A stretch of 26,419 bases of DNA, from contig CAJTVL010000054.1 of assembly GCA_910579425.1 (NCBI GenBank), forward strand, positions 1 through 26,419. Reading direction: 5' to 3'. Under the pieces are notes generated by a model. That model had not been told where the DNA came from and did not search any database. It saw nothing but the letters and a program-made list of their open reading frames with translations. Each line of letters opens with the position of its first letter. Position 1 is the first letter of the stretch. Positions 14,693 to 23,467 of this stretch are shown in pieces. The DNA comes from an uncultured Lachnospiraceae bacterium. Lineage in GTDB: Bacteria; Bacillota; Clostridia; Lachnospirales; Lachnospiraceae. Position numbers and translations under genes: made by a program.

Positions 14693-16084
14693 ATGAACAA
14701 AATACAAAAGTTTTTTTCGGCACATCACCATCACGCTCAGAGCCTTGATCTGACAAAGGATTCCATCGTCAAAGGCATGATCCGGTTTGCGATTCCGCTT
14801 TTTCTGGGTCAGCTTCTGCAGCAGTTTTACAATATGGCAGACGCCTGGGTGGTGGGGAATTTTGCGGATAATGATGCCTTTGCGGCGGTCAGCTCGGGAG
14901 GAAGCCTGACCTTTCTGATCATTGGATTTTTTAACGGAATTGCCATCGGGGGAGGGGTTATCATATCCCGGTATTTCGGTGCGAAGGATGCCGAGATGGT
15001 ACAGAGATCGATTCATACCAATTTCCTGTTTGGAATTCTGGCCTCCGTGCTTGCAACGGCAGCGGGGCTGGCATTCATTCCGGGGCTGCTTAAGGTGATG
15101 AAAACGCCGGCCTCTGTGATGCCTCATTCCCTGATGTATTTCAGGATTTATTTTGCAGGGGTTTGTACGGTGATTCTCTACAATATCTGCATGTCTATTA
15201 TGCGGGCCTTAGGGGACAGTCTGCACCCTTTGTACTATCTGATTTTGTCCTCCCTGGTAAATGTGGCGCTGGATTTGCTTTTTGTGGCAGGTTTTCGATG
15301 GGGGGTAATGGGGGCGGCCCTTGCCACAGTGCTTGCCCAGGGGCTCAGTGTGATATTGTGTCTGATCCGGATGTGCAGGGAGCCGGATGAGACGACCCGC
15401 CTGGATTTTCGAAAGCTGCATTTTGACAGAGACGTTATGGCTCAGGTGATCAGCCAGGGACTGCCTACGGGCGTCCAGAACGCGGTGATCAGCGTGGGCA
15501 ATATTGTGATCCAGAGTAATATCAACGCTTTCGGCGCCTACGCGATTTCCGGACACGGCGCCTATGCAAAGATCGAGGGCTTTGTATTTTTGCCGATCAT
15601 GAGTATGTCTATGGTGCTTCCCACCTTTATCAGCCAGAACCTGGGAGCGGGAGAGCATACAAGAGCCAAGAAAGGGGCGGCTTTCGGCGTTCTCTCGGGG
15701 ATGGTGCTGGCAGAGCTGATCGGCGTAATTTTTTATCTCTGGGCGCCTTATGCGCTGCGCTTTTTTGTGAACTCCCTGGAAGCGGTGCAGTATGGAATGA
15801 TTCATTCCAGGGTTGTGGCGCCGTTCTTTTTCCTGCTGGCCTTCTCCCACTGTGCGGCCGGGGTGATGCGGGGCTGCGGCAAGGCCTTTGTACCCATGCT
15901 CACCATGCTGCTGTTCTGGTGCGGTGTGCGCATCCTTTATGTGACCATGGCGGTAAAGGTGTTTCCGGTATTCCAGACGGTTTCCTGGGCTTATCCGCTG
16001 ACCTGGACTTTGAGCTCTGTCACCTTCCTGATCGCGCTGCTTAAGATGGATTGGGTGCATGCCTTTGAAAAAAGTGACCGGTGA
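14693..16084 (+). CDS. MATE family efflux transporter
   Basis: 463-residue polytopic membrane protein with about 12 helices in two homologous bundles. The opening LTKDSIVKGMIRFAIPLFLGQLLQQFYNMADAWVVGNF is the MATE signature, followed by GGVIISRYFGAKDAEMV. The second half repeats the pattern at SQGLPTGVQNAVISVGNIVIQ. These are cation- or proton-coupled exporters of cationic drugs, dyes or metabolites. The N-terminus carries an unusual HHHHA cluster at residues 11-15 (AHHHHAQ), which could bind metal or be neutral. GAGGAG precedes ATG 14693. It converges with the frameshifted carbohydrate-binding-domain gene, the two stops being 3 bp apart. Confidence 0.93.
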   Translation: MNKIQKFFSAHHHHAQSLDLTKDSIVKGMIRFAIPLFLGQLLQQFYNMADAWVVGNFADNDAFAAVSSGGSLTFLIIGFFNGIAIGGGVIISRYFGAKDAEMVQRSIHTNFLFGILASVLATAAGLAFIPGLLKVMKTPASVMPHSLMYFRIYFAGVCTVILYNICMSIMRALGDSLHPLYYLILSSLVNVALDLLFVAGFRWGVMGAALATVLAQGLSVILCLIRMCREPDETTRLDFRKLHFDRDVMAQVISQGLPTGVQNAVISVGNIVIQSNINAFGAYAISGHGAYAKIEGFVFLPIMSMSMVLPTFISQNLGAGEHTRAKKGAAFGVLSGMVLAELIGVIFYLWAPYALRFFVNSLEAVQYGMIHSRVVAPFFFLLAFSHCAAGVMRGCGKAFVPMLTMLLFWCGVRILYVTMAVKVFPVFQTVSWAYPLTWTLSSVTFLIALLKMDWVHAFEKSDR

Positions 16085-16087
16085 GGG

Positions 16088-17475
16088 TTACTCTATCGCG
16101 ACAGGAAACCGCTGATCCCCGATTTCAAGAATGCAGATCTCTCCCTTTTTCAGCTTTGGAGAACTGAATACCACGGAGGCGCCTTTCTTTATCGTCGTAT
16201 GCTCAAACAGTATATGATCCGCCTGGTCGTAAATCCGGATCCTGCTCCCGGCCTTGTAGGGGCTGTCCCAAATATACAGGAAAGAGTATTGGGAAGAGTT
16301 CTCACCAAAGGTCTGGGCCATGCCGGAGCTTCCGATGGCGAGAACGGTGCCGCCGCTGATCAGACAGACGCCTCCGTTTTCATAGCCGTAATCGAGGGGG
16401 CCGTCCTTGTCGCTTTCAGGGCCGTCTATGAGAGTGGTTCCGCCTTCGATATAAATATTTCCGTTGGAATCCAGGCCGTCGCCCCTGGCGTTTATGTGGA
16501 TTTCCCCGCCGCTGATGACCAGGTTGGGAAGAGCGGCGTCCTGATTTGCGTCCGATTGATTTTCAGGGGGCACCGGCTCTCCGTTTGCGTTAATCCCGTC
16601 ATCCCTGGCCGCAATATCTATCTTCCCGCCGGAAATAAGAATCTGATTCGCCTCCATTCCCTCGTAGGATGCGGCGACTTCCAGGTCTCCATCCAAAAAA
16701 GCAAGTCTTGTATCTGACAAAACGCCCTTTCCGCCGCAGAAAAGGAAAAAGCTTCCGCCCTTTATGGTGACGGAATCCGTCCCTTTTATCCCGTGATTGA
16801 GGGCTCTCACTTCAAGAGTTCCCTTCTCGATGACAAGGTTTTTTTGGTGTGAATCCCATTGTTGATGCCGCCGGTTACCTTCAGGGTTCCGTTTCCTGCA
16901 AGAGTGAGATCGGCTTTGGCATAAACAGCGGCTCCTGACGCTTCTTTTATGTCATCCTTATCTGCAAAATCCATCACATCCTCTGCGTTTTCCAGGTTTC
17001 GTGCAGTGGCCTCGTCGCCGCTCCGCACCTGGTTCAGAGTGTTTTCTTCCAGATAAAGGAGGGTATTTCCCGCTTTTTTTATATAAATAGCGGCGTCCTT
17101 TGAGTTGGAAATCTCCACGCCCGAAAGCACCAGAACCACAGGCTCATCTTTTCCGGCCTCCACCCGGAGCCGGCCTTCCTTCAGAGCTCCCTGAATACGA
17201 TACCGGCCTTTTCGGGTAATGGTTATGGTATCCCCCGTAATATCCACGCCGCTGCATTCCATGTCGGAATGCCTGGCCTTTACTTTGGAACCGCCTCCGG
17301 ACTTAAGGATAATCTCTGTTTCTTCTTCTCCTGTATCAAATTGCGAAAAAACAGCGTCCTTTTCCTCACGGGACGCTTGGGTTCCCTCCCGTGAGGAAAA
17401 TGGGCCGGTCAACAGAAACAAAGCAGATACTGCAAAAGCACAAAGTAAGATGGTACGAAATCGATTCTTAATCAA
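16088..17475 (-). pseudogene. Carbohydrate-binding-domain (DUF4353-like) exported protein, frameshifted
   Basis: Two overlapping frames make one protein of about 460 residues. The first (17475-16807) has a signal-like N-terminus (RTILLCAFAVSALFLLTGP) and repeated beta-strand units such as GRYRIQGALKEGRLRVEAG and GNGTLKVTGGINNGIHTKK. The second (16810-16088) continues GIKGTDSVTIKGG, ARDDGINANGE, ARGDGLDSNGNIYIEGG, the right-handed repeat style of carbohydrate-binding-domain lipoprotein-like proteins. The frames join at a run of seven A residues (T7 at 16839-16845): with an eighth A, or a -1 slip, the reading becomes TKKNLVIEKGTLEVRALNHG, exactly the expected repeat. Start is a TTG with AGGAG eight bases ahead. 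It lies 37 bp after the PHP-HAD gene. Mutation, sequencing error or real frameshifting are all possible. Confidence 0.8.
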
Positions 17476-17512
17476 AGAAAAGTCTCCTGTTCATAAGGTG
17501 TGCAAGGGAATT

Positions 17513-19201
17513 TCAGATCAAATCCATCAGCGCATAGGCAAGCCCGTCGTGGTCGTTGTCGAAAGCAGTGACGGTGGTGGCGGCAAATTGAACTTCTTCG
17601 GTGCCGTTTCGCATGGCGATTCCCATACCGGCGGCTTCGATCATGGACAGGTCGTTTTGGGCGTCGCCTGCTGCCACGGAAAAACAGGGATGGATGTCAA
17701 GAAGTCCGCACAGGGTCCTGAGCGCCGCGCCTTTTCCGGAGGCGGAAGGGAAGAATTCCAGGTAAATGGGGCTGGAGTAAATTATGGAAATATTTTCTTT
17801 TTCCGCCCAGGGCAGCAGCGAGAGGCGGAAATTTTCCAGCTTTTCGGCATCCTTAAGCTCAATGGCAATACATTTGCAGGGGCCTTCCCTGCTGCCGGCA
17901 AAAGCCCGGGCCATATCGGGGCAGAGAAGGACGGGTGTGCTGATGGCATGTTTATAATAATGAAGCTCTTCATCCTCACAGCAGGCCAGGATATGGGTAT
18001 CCGAATAGGTGTGGACATGAACGCCTGCTTTCCCGGCTTCCTCCATAATGTGAAGGGCCTGGGCGGGGGTGAGGGTTATTTTGTACAGTGTTTTCCTGGC
18101 CGTGCAGTCGTAAATCTGCCCGCCGTTATAGGCGGCCAGGTACATACCGGGCAGGTCAAGGCCCAAAGAGTTTTTCACATCGGTGACACTGTTAATGTCA
18201 CGGCCGGAGCAAAGTACAAGCTTATGCCCCGCATTGGTCCAGTCCCGGAGCACGGAGCCGGTATAATCGCTGATCTGCTTGCGGGAGTCGAGCAGCGTAC
18301 CGTCCAGGTCGGTAAAAAGGATTTTTACAGGCTTAAGAAGCCCCGGATGAGCGTCCATCCAGCTTTTCCTTTCCTTGATCCGGGTCAGAATTTCCTCGGG
18401 GATAAAAAGCTTCCCGTAGCCGGTGGCCAGATCCAGGCCGGGTTTGGCGATTCCGTGAAAGTCGGAGCCCCCGCTGACGCACAGCTCATATTTGGCGGCA
18501 AGGGAGCGCATCTTCCGCTCGTCCGCAGGAGTATGGCTGCTGTAAAGCGCCTCTATGCCCTGCAATCCCATTTTTTTGAGAAAGGAAATCAGCTCCTCCA
18601 GTTCCTTTGGAGTGAAGTGGTAGAGCAGAGGATGGGCCAGGATGGGAAAGCCTCCTGCCTTCAAAATAATTTCCACTGCCCGCATGGGGGAGATCTTTTT
18701 CCGGGGAATAAAACAGGGACATCCGTCCCCGATGTATTTGTCGAAAGCTTCCTTGACGGTTTTCACATAGCCCCGGCTCTGCATGAATCTGGCGTAATGG
18801 GCCCGGGTGATGACACAGTCCGGGAATTCTTTTATTAATTCTTCATAGGTGACGGGAAAGCCGTGCTTTGTCAGGCGGCGGCACATTTCCCGGTTGCGGA
18901 TGGTGCGGCCGTTGACGAAATTCACCAGCCGCCGTTTAAAGAAGTCGCTTTTATAATCAATATAAAGTCCTACAATGTGGATGTCCTGTCCTTTATATTC
19001 CGTGGAGAACTCGATGCCAGGTATGACTTCAAGGGGGGTTCCCCGGGCCGCGGCGAGAGCCTCGTCGATGCCGTCGGTGGTATCATGGTCGGTTAGGGCA
19101 AAGGCGGAAAGCCCTTTTTCAAGGGCATAATCCACCAGCTCTGCCGGGGTAAAGCTTCCGTCCGATTTGTTGGAATGAACATGCAGATCTACGATATTCA
19201 T
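17513..19201 (-). CDS. PHP-domain phosphoesterase fused to a Cof-type HAD phosphatase
   Basis: 562-residue bifunctional enzyme. Residues 1 to about 285 are a PHP metallophosphoesterase of the YciV/RNase AM-like group: DLHVHSNKSDGS (His7, His9), FALTDHDTTDG, IPGIEFS, FPILAHPLLY and the closing GSDFHG. Residues about 293-562 are a HAD-IIB (Cof) phosphatase: motif I FTDLDGTLLDS with nucleophile Asp298 and Asp300, motif II SGRD, cap domain, and motif III/IV SGKGAALRTL...AAGDAQNDLSMIEAAG. Single-domain relatives act on 3',5'-nucleotide bisphosphates or short RNA (PHP) and sugar or cofactor phosphates (HAD), so successive dephosphorylation is plausible. ATG 19201 lies 2 bp after the ABC-F stop, so translation is almost certainly coupled. 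Confidence 0.92.
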   Translation of the reverse strand: MNIVDLHVHSNKSDGSFTPAELVDYALEKGLSAFALTDHDTTDGIDEALAAARGTPLEVIPGIEFSTEYKGQDIHIVGLYIDYKSDFFKRRLVNFVNGRTIRNREMCRRLTKHGFPVTYEELIKEFPDCVITRAHYARFMQSRGYVKTVKEAFDKYIGDGCPCFIPRKKISPMRAVEIILKAGGFPILAHPLLYHFTPKELEELISFLKKMGLQGIEALYSSHTPADERKMRSLAAKYELCVSGGSDFHGIAKPGLDLATGYGKLFIPEEILTRIKERKSWMDAHPGLLKPVKILFTDLDGTLLDSRKQISDYTGSVLRDWTNAGHKLVLCSGRDINSVTDVKNSLGLDLPGMYLAAYNGGQIYDCTARKTLYKITLTPAQALHIMEEAGKAGVHVHTYSDTHILACCEDEELHYYKHAISTPVLLCPDMARAFAGSREGPCKCIAIELKDAEKLENFRLSLLPWAEKENISIIYSSPIYLEFFPSASGKGAALRTLCGLLDIHPCFSVAAGDAQNDLSMIEAAGMGIAMRNGTEEVQFAATTVTAFDNDHDGLAYALMDLI

Positions 19202-19203
19202 AC

Positions 19204-20841
19204 TCAGTTTTCGTCCTCTTCTGCCTGCTTGGTATAGATGGTGCGCTTTCTTGCCAGCTCGTCGCTTGCCAGATACTCATCGTAGGTGGTGATCTTATCG
19301 ATCAGGCTTCCGCCAGGCAGGATTTCCATGATGCGGTTGGCGGTGGTCTGAACAAACTGGTGGTCGTGGCAGGCAAAAAGAGCCACGCCCGGGAATTTGA
19401 TCAGGCCGTTGTTCAGGGCGGTGATGGATTCCATATCCAGGTGGTTGGTGGGTTCGTCCAGGATCAGGCAGTTTGCACCGCTGATCATCATCTTGGATAA
19501 GAGGCAGCGGACCTTTTCCCCGCCGGAGAGCACCTTTACCTTTTTTACGCCGTCGTCCCCGGCAAAGAGCATACGGCCCAGAAAGCCCCGGACATAGGTG
19601 ACATCCTTCACGGGAGAATAGCCGGTGAGCCAGTCCACGATGGTGTAATCGTTGTCGAATTCCGCGGTGTTGTCCTTGGGAAAGTAAGCCTGGGAGGTGG
19701 TGACGCCCCATTTATAGGTTCCCTCATCCGGCTCCAGTTCGCCCGTCAAAATCTGAAAGAGGGTGGTTTTGGCCAGCTCATTGCCGCCTACAAAAGCAAT
19801 CTTGTCATTGTGTCCCGCGATGAAGGAGATATTGTCCAGGATTTTTTCTCCGTTAACGGTCTTGGAGATTCCCTCTACGGTGAGGACTTCGTTGCCGATT
19901 TCCCGCTCCGGGCGGAAATCAATATAAGGGTACTTGCGGCTGGAGGGCTTGATGTCGTCCAACTCAATTTTTTCCAGGGCCCGCTTGCGGGAAGTGGCCT
20001 GCTTGGATTTGGAGGCGTTGGCGGAGAAGCGGGAAATGAATTCCTGCAGCTCCTTGATTTTTTCTTCCTTCTTTTTGTTGGCTTCCTTCATCTGCTTGAT
20101 CAGAAGCTGGCTGGACTCATACCAGAAATCATAGTTTCCGGCGTAAAGCTGGATTTTGCCGTAGTCGATGTCGGCGGTGTGGGTGCAGACCTTATTTAAA
20201 AAGTAACGGTCATGGGAGACTACGATCACCGTGTTTTCAAAGCCGATCAGGAATTCCTCCAGCCAGGCGATGGCGTCCAGATCCAGGTGGTTGGTAGGCT
20301 CATCCAGAAGCAGTATGTCCGGGTTGCCGAACAGGGCTTTTGCCAGGAGGACTTTGACCTTGTCGTTGCCGGCCAAATCCTTCATGACAGTGTAGTGAAG
20401 GGCGGTGTCGATGCCAAGGCCGTTTAAGAGCATGGCGGCATTGGACTCCGCTTCCCAGCCGTCCATCTCCGCAAATTCACCCTCCAGCTCGCTGGCCCGG
20501 ATGCCGTCCTCGTCGGTGAAATCCTCTTTGGCATAGATGGCATCTTTTTCCTTCATGATCTGGTAAAGGCGCTCATTTCCCATGATTACCACATCCATGA
20601 CCGGATATTCGTCATATTTAAAGTGATCCTGCTCCAAAACGGAAAGCCGCTGTCCGGGAGTGATGGACACGTCGCCGTTTGTTGTTTCCAGTGTGCCGGA
20701 GAGGATTTTCAGGAAGGTGGACTTCCCGGCGCCGTTGGCGCCGATGACGCCGTAGCAGTTTCCTTCCGTGAATTTAATATTTACATCCTCAAACAAAGCT
20801 TTTTTTCCGATTCGCAGAGTTACATTATTTGCACTTATCAT
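19204..20841 (-). CDS. ABC-F family ATPase, YbiT/YkpA-like
   Basis: 545-residue soluble protein with two ABC domains and no membrane segment; ABC-F proteins act on ribosomes, modulating translation or protecting it. Domain 1: Walker A GANGAGKST (34-42), Walker B LLLDEPTNHLDLD, degenerate signature (LAGND). An interdomain linker rich in Lys follows (KKKEEKIKELQEF...SKSKQATSRKRALEKI). Domain 2: Walker A GGNELAKTT, where the usual Gly before Lys is Ala, as I recall for the YbiT/YkpA group, then WGVTTSQAYFPKDN, signature LSGGEKVR and Walker B LILDEPTNHLDME. AAAGGAG precedes ATG 20841. First gene of the operon with PHP-HAD. Dedicated antibiotic resistance is unlikely; a housekeeping translation factor fits better. 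Confidence 0.94.
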   Translation of the reverse strand: MISANNVTLRIGKKALFEDVNIKFTEGNCYGVIGANGAGKSTFLKILSGTLETTNGDVSITPGQRLSVLEQDHFKYDEYPVMDVVIMGNERLYQIMKEKDAIYAKEDFTDEDGIRASELEGEFAEMDGWEAESNAAMLLNGLGIDTALHYTVMKDLAGNDKVKVLLAKALFGNPDILLLDEPTNHLDLDAIAWLEEFLIGFENTVIVVSHDRYFLNKVCTHTADIDYGKIQLYAGNYDFWYESSQLLIKQMKEANKKKEEKIKELQEFISRFSANASKSKQATSRKRALEKIELDDIKPSSRKYPYIDFRPEREIGNEVLTVEGISKTVNGEKILDNISFIAGHNDKIAFVGGNELAKTTLFQILTGELEPDEGTYKWGVTTSQAYFPKDNTAEFDNDYTIVDWLTGYSPVKDVTYVRGFLGRMLFAGDDGVKKVKVLSGGEKVRCLLSKMMISGANCLILDEPTNHLDMESITALNNGLIKFPGVALFACHDHQFVQTTANRIMEILPGGSLIDKITTYDEYLASDELARKRTIYTKQAEEDEN

Positions 20842-20908
20842 TGTATTTACACTCCTTTCGATCTGAAATCCGTCTGATTTTTACATTCAGAAATGGGGTT
20901 CCTTACCT

Positions 20909-20936
20909 ATTTTACAGAAAACCCAGGAATTTGCAA
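20909..20936 (-). promoter_or_regulatory. Promoter of the ABC-F operon
   Basis: On the minus strand TTGCAA (20936-20931), 16-bp spacer, TAAAAT (20914-20909), about 68 bases before the start codon. Confidence 0.5.
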
Positions 20937-20947
20937 GGAAATTCTGG
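20922..20947. promoter_or_regulatory. Inverted repeat overlapping the ABC-F -35 box
   Basis: CCCAGGAATTT faces AAATTCTGGG around GCAAGG with one bulged base. It overlaps the -35 element of the ABC-F promoter in the divergent region, so it could be an operator. On the minus strand it is followed by TTTTCTG, so it could also stop leftward read-through. Confidence 0.35.
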
Positions 20948-21043
20948 GCTTTTATGGGCGGAAAAACAATTTCCGAAAAAAGATGGTTAATTGTGGTCCG
21001 GGATGGTAAAATGAAGGGGTCAAGAAAAGAGGGGAGGCAATCT

Positions 21044-22405
21044 ATGAAACTGAATTATAAAAGAACTTTTTTGATCGGGCTGGCTTTTTTGTCGATTTCG
21101 GCTTTCTGGCAGATGTACGACAATATAATCCCGCTGATGCTGCAGGGAACCTTCGGGCTTGGGGAGACGGTGACGGGAGCCATTATGGCGGCGGATAATG
21201 TGCTGGCTCTGTTTTTACTGCCGCTGTTCGGAAGCCTGTCCGACCGGGTGGACACAAGGCTGGGAAAAAGAATGCCCTTCATCGCGGGAGGCACCCTGCT
21301 TGCGGTCACTTTTCTTATGCTGCTTCCCGTCGCCGACAAAGGAGCAAATCTGCCGCTTTTTGTGGGAGCCCTCTTTGCCCTTTTGATTTCCATGGGGCTT
21401 TACCGTTCCCCGGCAGTGGCGCTGATGCCGGATTTGACTCCAAATAAACTGCGCAGTAAAGGAAATGCCATCATCAATCTGATGGGTGCGGTAGGCGGCG
21501 TTTATACTTTAATTATGATAAAGCTGCTGGTAGGAAAAGGAGAGCATCCGGGCTATCTGCCGCTGTTTGCCAGCGTGGGGGCGCTGATGGTCCTTTCCGT
21601 GGGAGTTTTGATGCTTACTGTCAACGAAAAGAGGGTGAAGGCAAGGCTGGAAGTGGAGTGCCGGGCTGCGGGAGAGGCTTTTGGCGGTGAGGAAGAAAAG
21701 GAGGATGATTCAGAGAAAAAAGCGGCTTCCGCGCAAGAGGCAGCGTCAAATACCATGCCGGAGACGATGCCAAAGGCTATGCCAAAGGCTATGCCTTCGG
21801 AGGTGAAGCGGAGCATGGGCTTTCTGCTGGTCTCTATTTTTCTCTGGTTTACGGCTTACAATGCGGTGACGACGGCCTTTTCCAGATATACCAGGGTGGT
21901 TTGGAAGTTAGAGGGCGGCGGTTTTGCGGATTGTCTGATGGTGGCTACGGTTGCGGCGATCGTCAGCTACATTCCGATCGGAAGCATTGCCGGTAAGGTG
22001 GGAAGAAAAAAGACGATTCTGGGCGGTATTGTGCTGATGAGTATCTGTTATCTGGCCGCAATTTTTGTCGGTGCTTATCACCCTGTGATCAATGTGGCGT
22101 TTGCCGCCATCGGCGTGGGCTGGGCGGCGATCAATGTGAATTCCTATCCTATGATTGTGGAGATGGGGAAGGGGTGTGATATTGGGAAGTTTACAGGGAC
22201 ATACTATACCTTTTCCATGACGGCGCAGATTTTTACCCCCGTTTTGTCAGGCTTTCTGCTGGAAAATATTTCTTACAGGACGCTTTTCCCCTATGCCTTT
22301 GTCTTTTCCGCACTGGCGTTCTTTACCATGAGCCAGGTGCGCCATGGGGACGTAAGGCCGGAGAAAAAGAGAAGTATGCTGGAAAACTTCGATGTGGACG
22401 ACTGA
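21044..22405 (+). CDS. MFS transporter, GPH/SLC45-like
   Basis: 453-residue secondary transporter with about 12 helices. The first half has PLFGSLSDRVDTRLGKRMPFI, the loop 2-3 signature of the glycoside-pentoside-hexuronide and sucrose-transporter (SLC45-like) group, and LYRSPAVALMPDLTPNKLRSKGNAI. The second half has SIAGKVGRKKTILGG. Sugar uptake with cations is likely; the exact substrate is not readable. The central cytoplasmic loop carries an acidic-lysine stretch and 12-bp repeats giving MPKA units. ATG 21044 is preferred over the frame opening at 20954 because AGGGGAGG lies just ahead and the first helix follows immediately. Operon with the phosphodiesterase 21 bp downstream. Confidence 0.9.
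   Translation: MKLNYKRTFLIGLAFLSISAFWQMYDNIIPLMLQGTFGLGETVTGAIMAADNVLALFLLPLFGSLSDRVDTRLGKRMPFIAGGTLLAVTFLMLLPVADKGANLPLFVGALFALLISMGLYRSPAVALMPDLTPNKLRSKGNAIINLMGAVGGVYTLIMIKLLVGKGEHPGYLPLFASVGALMVLSVGVLMLTVNEKRVKARLEVECRAAGEAFGGEEEKEDDSEKKAASAQEAASNTMPETMPKAMPKAMPSEVKRSMGFLLVSIFLWFTAYNAVTTAFSRYTRVVWKLEGGGFADCLMVATVAAIVSYIPIGSIAGKVGRKKTILGGIVLMSICYLAAIFVGAYHPVINVAFAAIGVGWAAINVNSYPMIVEMGKGCDIGKFTGTYYTFSMTAQIFTPVLSGFLLENISYRTLFPYAFVFSALAFFTMSQVRHGDVRPEKKRSMLENFDVDD
21755..21799 (+). repeat. 12-bp tandem repeat inside the MFS gene
   Basis: ATGCCAAAGGCT occurs twice in tandem (21767-21778, 21779-21790), preceded by the related ATGCCGGAGACG (21755-21766) and followed by ATGCCTTCG. It encodes a MPET-MPKA-MPKA-MPSE stretch in the loop between the two transporter halves; length changes here would keep frame. 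Confidence 0.75.
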
Positions 22406-22426
22406 TTTTGAAGGAAGGGAAAGGAC

Positions 22427-23263
22427 ATGGCATTTTTAAAGATCGTTTTGATTGTCATTTTAGTGCTTGCGGCGTTGTTTTTCCTGGCGGTCATGCCGAG
22501 AATGGGACACAGAAAGGCCCGGAAGGCTTTCGAGGGATTTTATTATGCCCACAGAGGGCTTTTTGATAACGGGACGCAGGCGCCGGAAAATTCCATGGAG
22601 GCCTTTAAGCGGGCGGCCGGGGCAGGCTACGGAATTGAGATGGATGTGCAGATTACGAAAGACGGGGTTCCGGTAGTTTTTCATGACTTTACCCTGGAAA
22701 GGATGTGCGGTAAAAAGGGAAAGATCTGCGATTATACCTGGCAGGAATTAAAGGACTTGAAGCTTGCGGGCAGTCAGGAGACAATTCCTTTATTTATCGA
22801 CGTATTGAAAACCGTGGACGGCAGAGTGCCGCTGATCGTGGAGATTAAGGTAGAGTGGACGGATCTGCGGGTCTGTCCGGCGGCGGACGCTCTTCTGCGG
22901 GGCTATCAGGGGCTTTACTGTATCGAATCCTTTAATCCCCTTGTACTTTTGTGGTATCGCAGAAATCACAAAGAGGTGGTGCGGGGGCAGCTTTCGGACG
23001 GCTTTGTGAAGGAAAGCAGGATAAGGGAATCCTGGCATCTTCTGATCCAGAACTTTTTATTGCAGAATCTTTTGTTTAACTGGCTCACAAAACCGGATTT
23101 TGTGGCCTACAATCATAAACACGAAAAGATTCTGGCGAGAAGGGTCTGCAGAGGGCTTTACGGAAATATGGCGGCGGCCTGGACGATTAAGAGCCAGGAA
23201 GAACTGGAAAGGGCCGGGAAGCAGTTTGATCTGTTTATTTTTGACTCTTTCCTGCCAAAATGA
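22427..23263 (+). CDS. Membrane-anchored glycerophosphodiester phosphodiesterase
   Basis: 278-residue GDPD-family enzyme that cleaves glycerophosphodiesters from phospholipids or polar headgroups to glycerol-3-phosphate and an alcohol. One N-terminal helix (IVLIVILVLAALFFLAVMP) anchors it. The TIM-barrel active site shows AHRGLFDN (His42, Arg43), APENS, GIEMDVQITKDGVPVVFHD (Glu71, Asp73, His86) and LIVEIKVE. The C-terminal half has FVAYNHKH and AAWTIKSQEELERA. AAAGGAC precedes ATG 22427, and the gene follows the MFS stop by 21 bp, so the transporter may import a compound released by or related to the enzyme (inference). No terminator is obvious after it. Confidence 0.93.
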   Translation: MAFLKIVLIVILVLAALFFLAVMPRMGHRKARKAFEGFYYAHRGLFDNGTQAPENSMEAFKRAAGAGYGIEMDVQITKDGVPVVFHDFTLERMCGKKGKICDYTWQELKDLKLAGSQETIPLFIDVLKTVDGRVPLIVEIKVEWTDLRVCPAADALLRGYQGLYCIESFNPLVLLWYRRNHKEVVRGQLSDGFVKESRIRESWHLLIQNFLLQNLLFNWLTKPDFVAYNHKHEKILARRVCRGLYGNMAAAWTIKSQEELERAGKQFDLFIFDSFLPK

Positions 23264-23347
23264 AGGGGAAGATGAATAAAAGGTAATTACTACTGAAACT
23301 GTTCTGAGAATTATGCAGTATATAAATGGTATTTTTTTCAAAAAACA

Positions 23348-23376
23348 GTGCAAAATAGACAAGAATGTGATATAAT
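23348..23376 (+). promoter_or_regulatory. Promoter of ppdK
   Basis: A perfect TATAAT (23371-23376), 17-bp spacer, and GTGCAA (23348-23353) as weak -35. Transcription would begin near 23383, giving a leader of about 115 bases. Confidence 0.55.
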
Positions 23377-23389
23377 AGGGATCAGTTGA

Positions 23390-23467
23390 TAAGCAACGCC
23401 GGAGAGGTATCTTTGCAGGTGAATTTGTCTGCAGAATGTCAGTCGTTGCCGGCTTTTGCGTTGCTTA
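23390..23467 (+). promoter_or_regulatory. Structured leader of ppdK with competing stems
   Basis: TAAGCAACG (23390-23398) is perfectly complementary to CGTTGCTTA (23459-23467), closing a 78-base structure that contains a CTGCAG-rich inner arm and CCGG segments. The core GCAACG can instead pair with a second CGTTGC at 23444-23449, so two folds exclude each other. It begins within a few bases of the predicted transcription start and ends 14 bases before the ribosome site. It does not match a riboswitch class I know, and there is no terminator T-run. Confidence 0.4.

Noticed and set aside
15209..16060. Minus-strand open frame inside the MATE gene
   Set aside because: His/Gln/Arg-rich antisense shadow; MATE signatures are on the plus strand.
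16839..16845. Canonical X XXY YYZ programmed -1 frameshift site
   Set aside because: The zero-frame codons are ACC AAA AAA ACC, so the base before AAA AAA is C and re-pairing of the first tRNA would be imperfect; no stimulatory hairpin stood out.
17219..18838. Long plus-strand open frame (539 codons) opposite the PHP-HAD gene
   Set aside because: Gly/Val-rich shadow of a GC-rich coding strand; the minus strand has clear PHP and HAD catalytic motifs.
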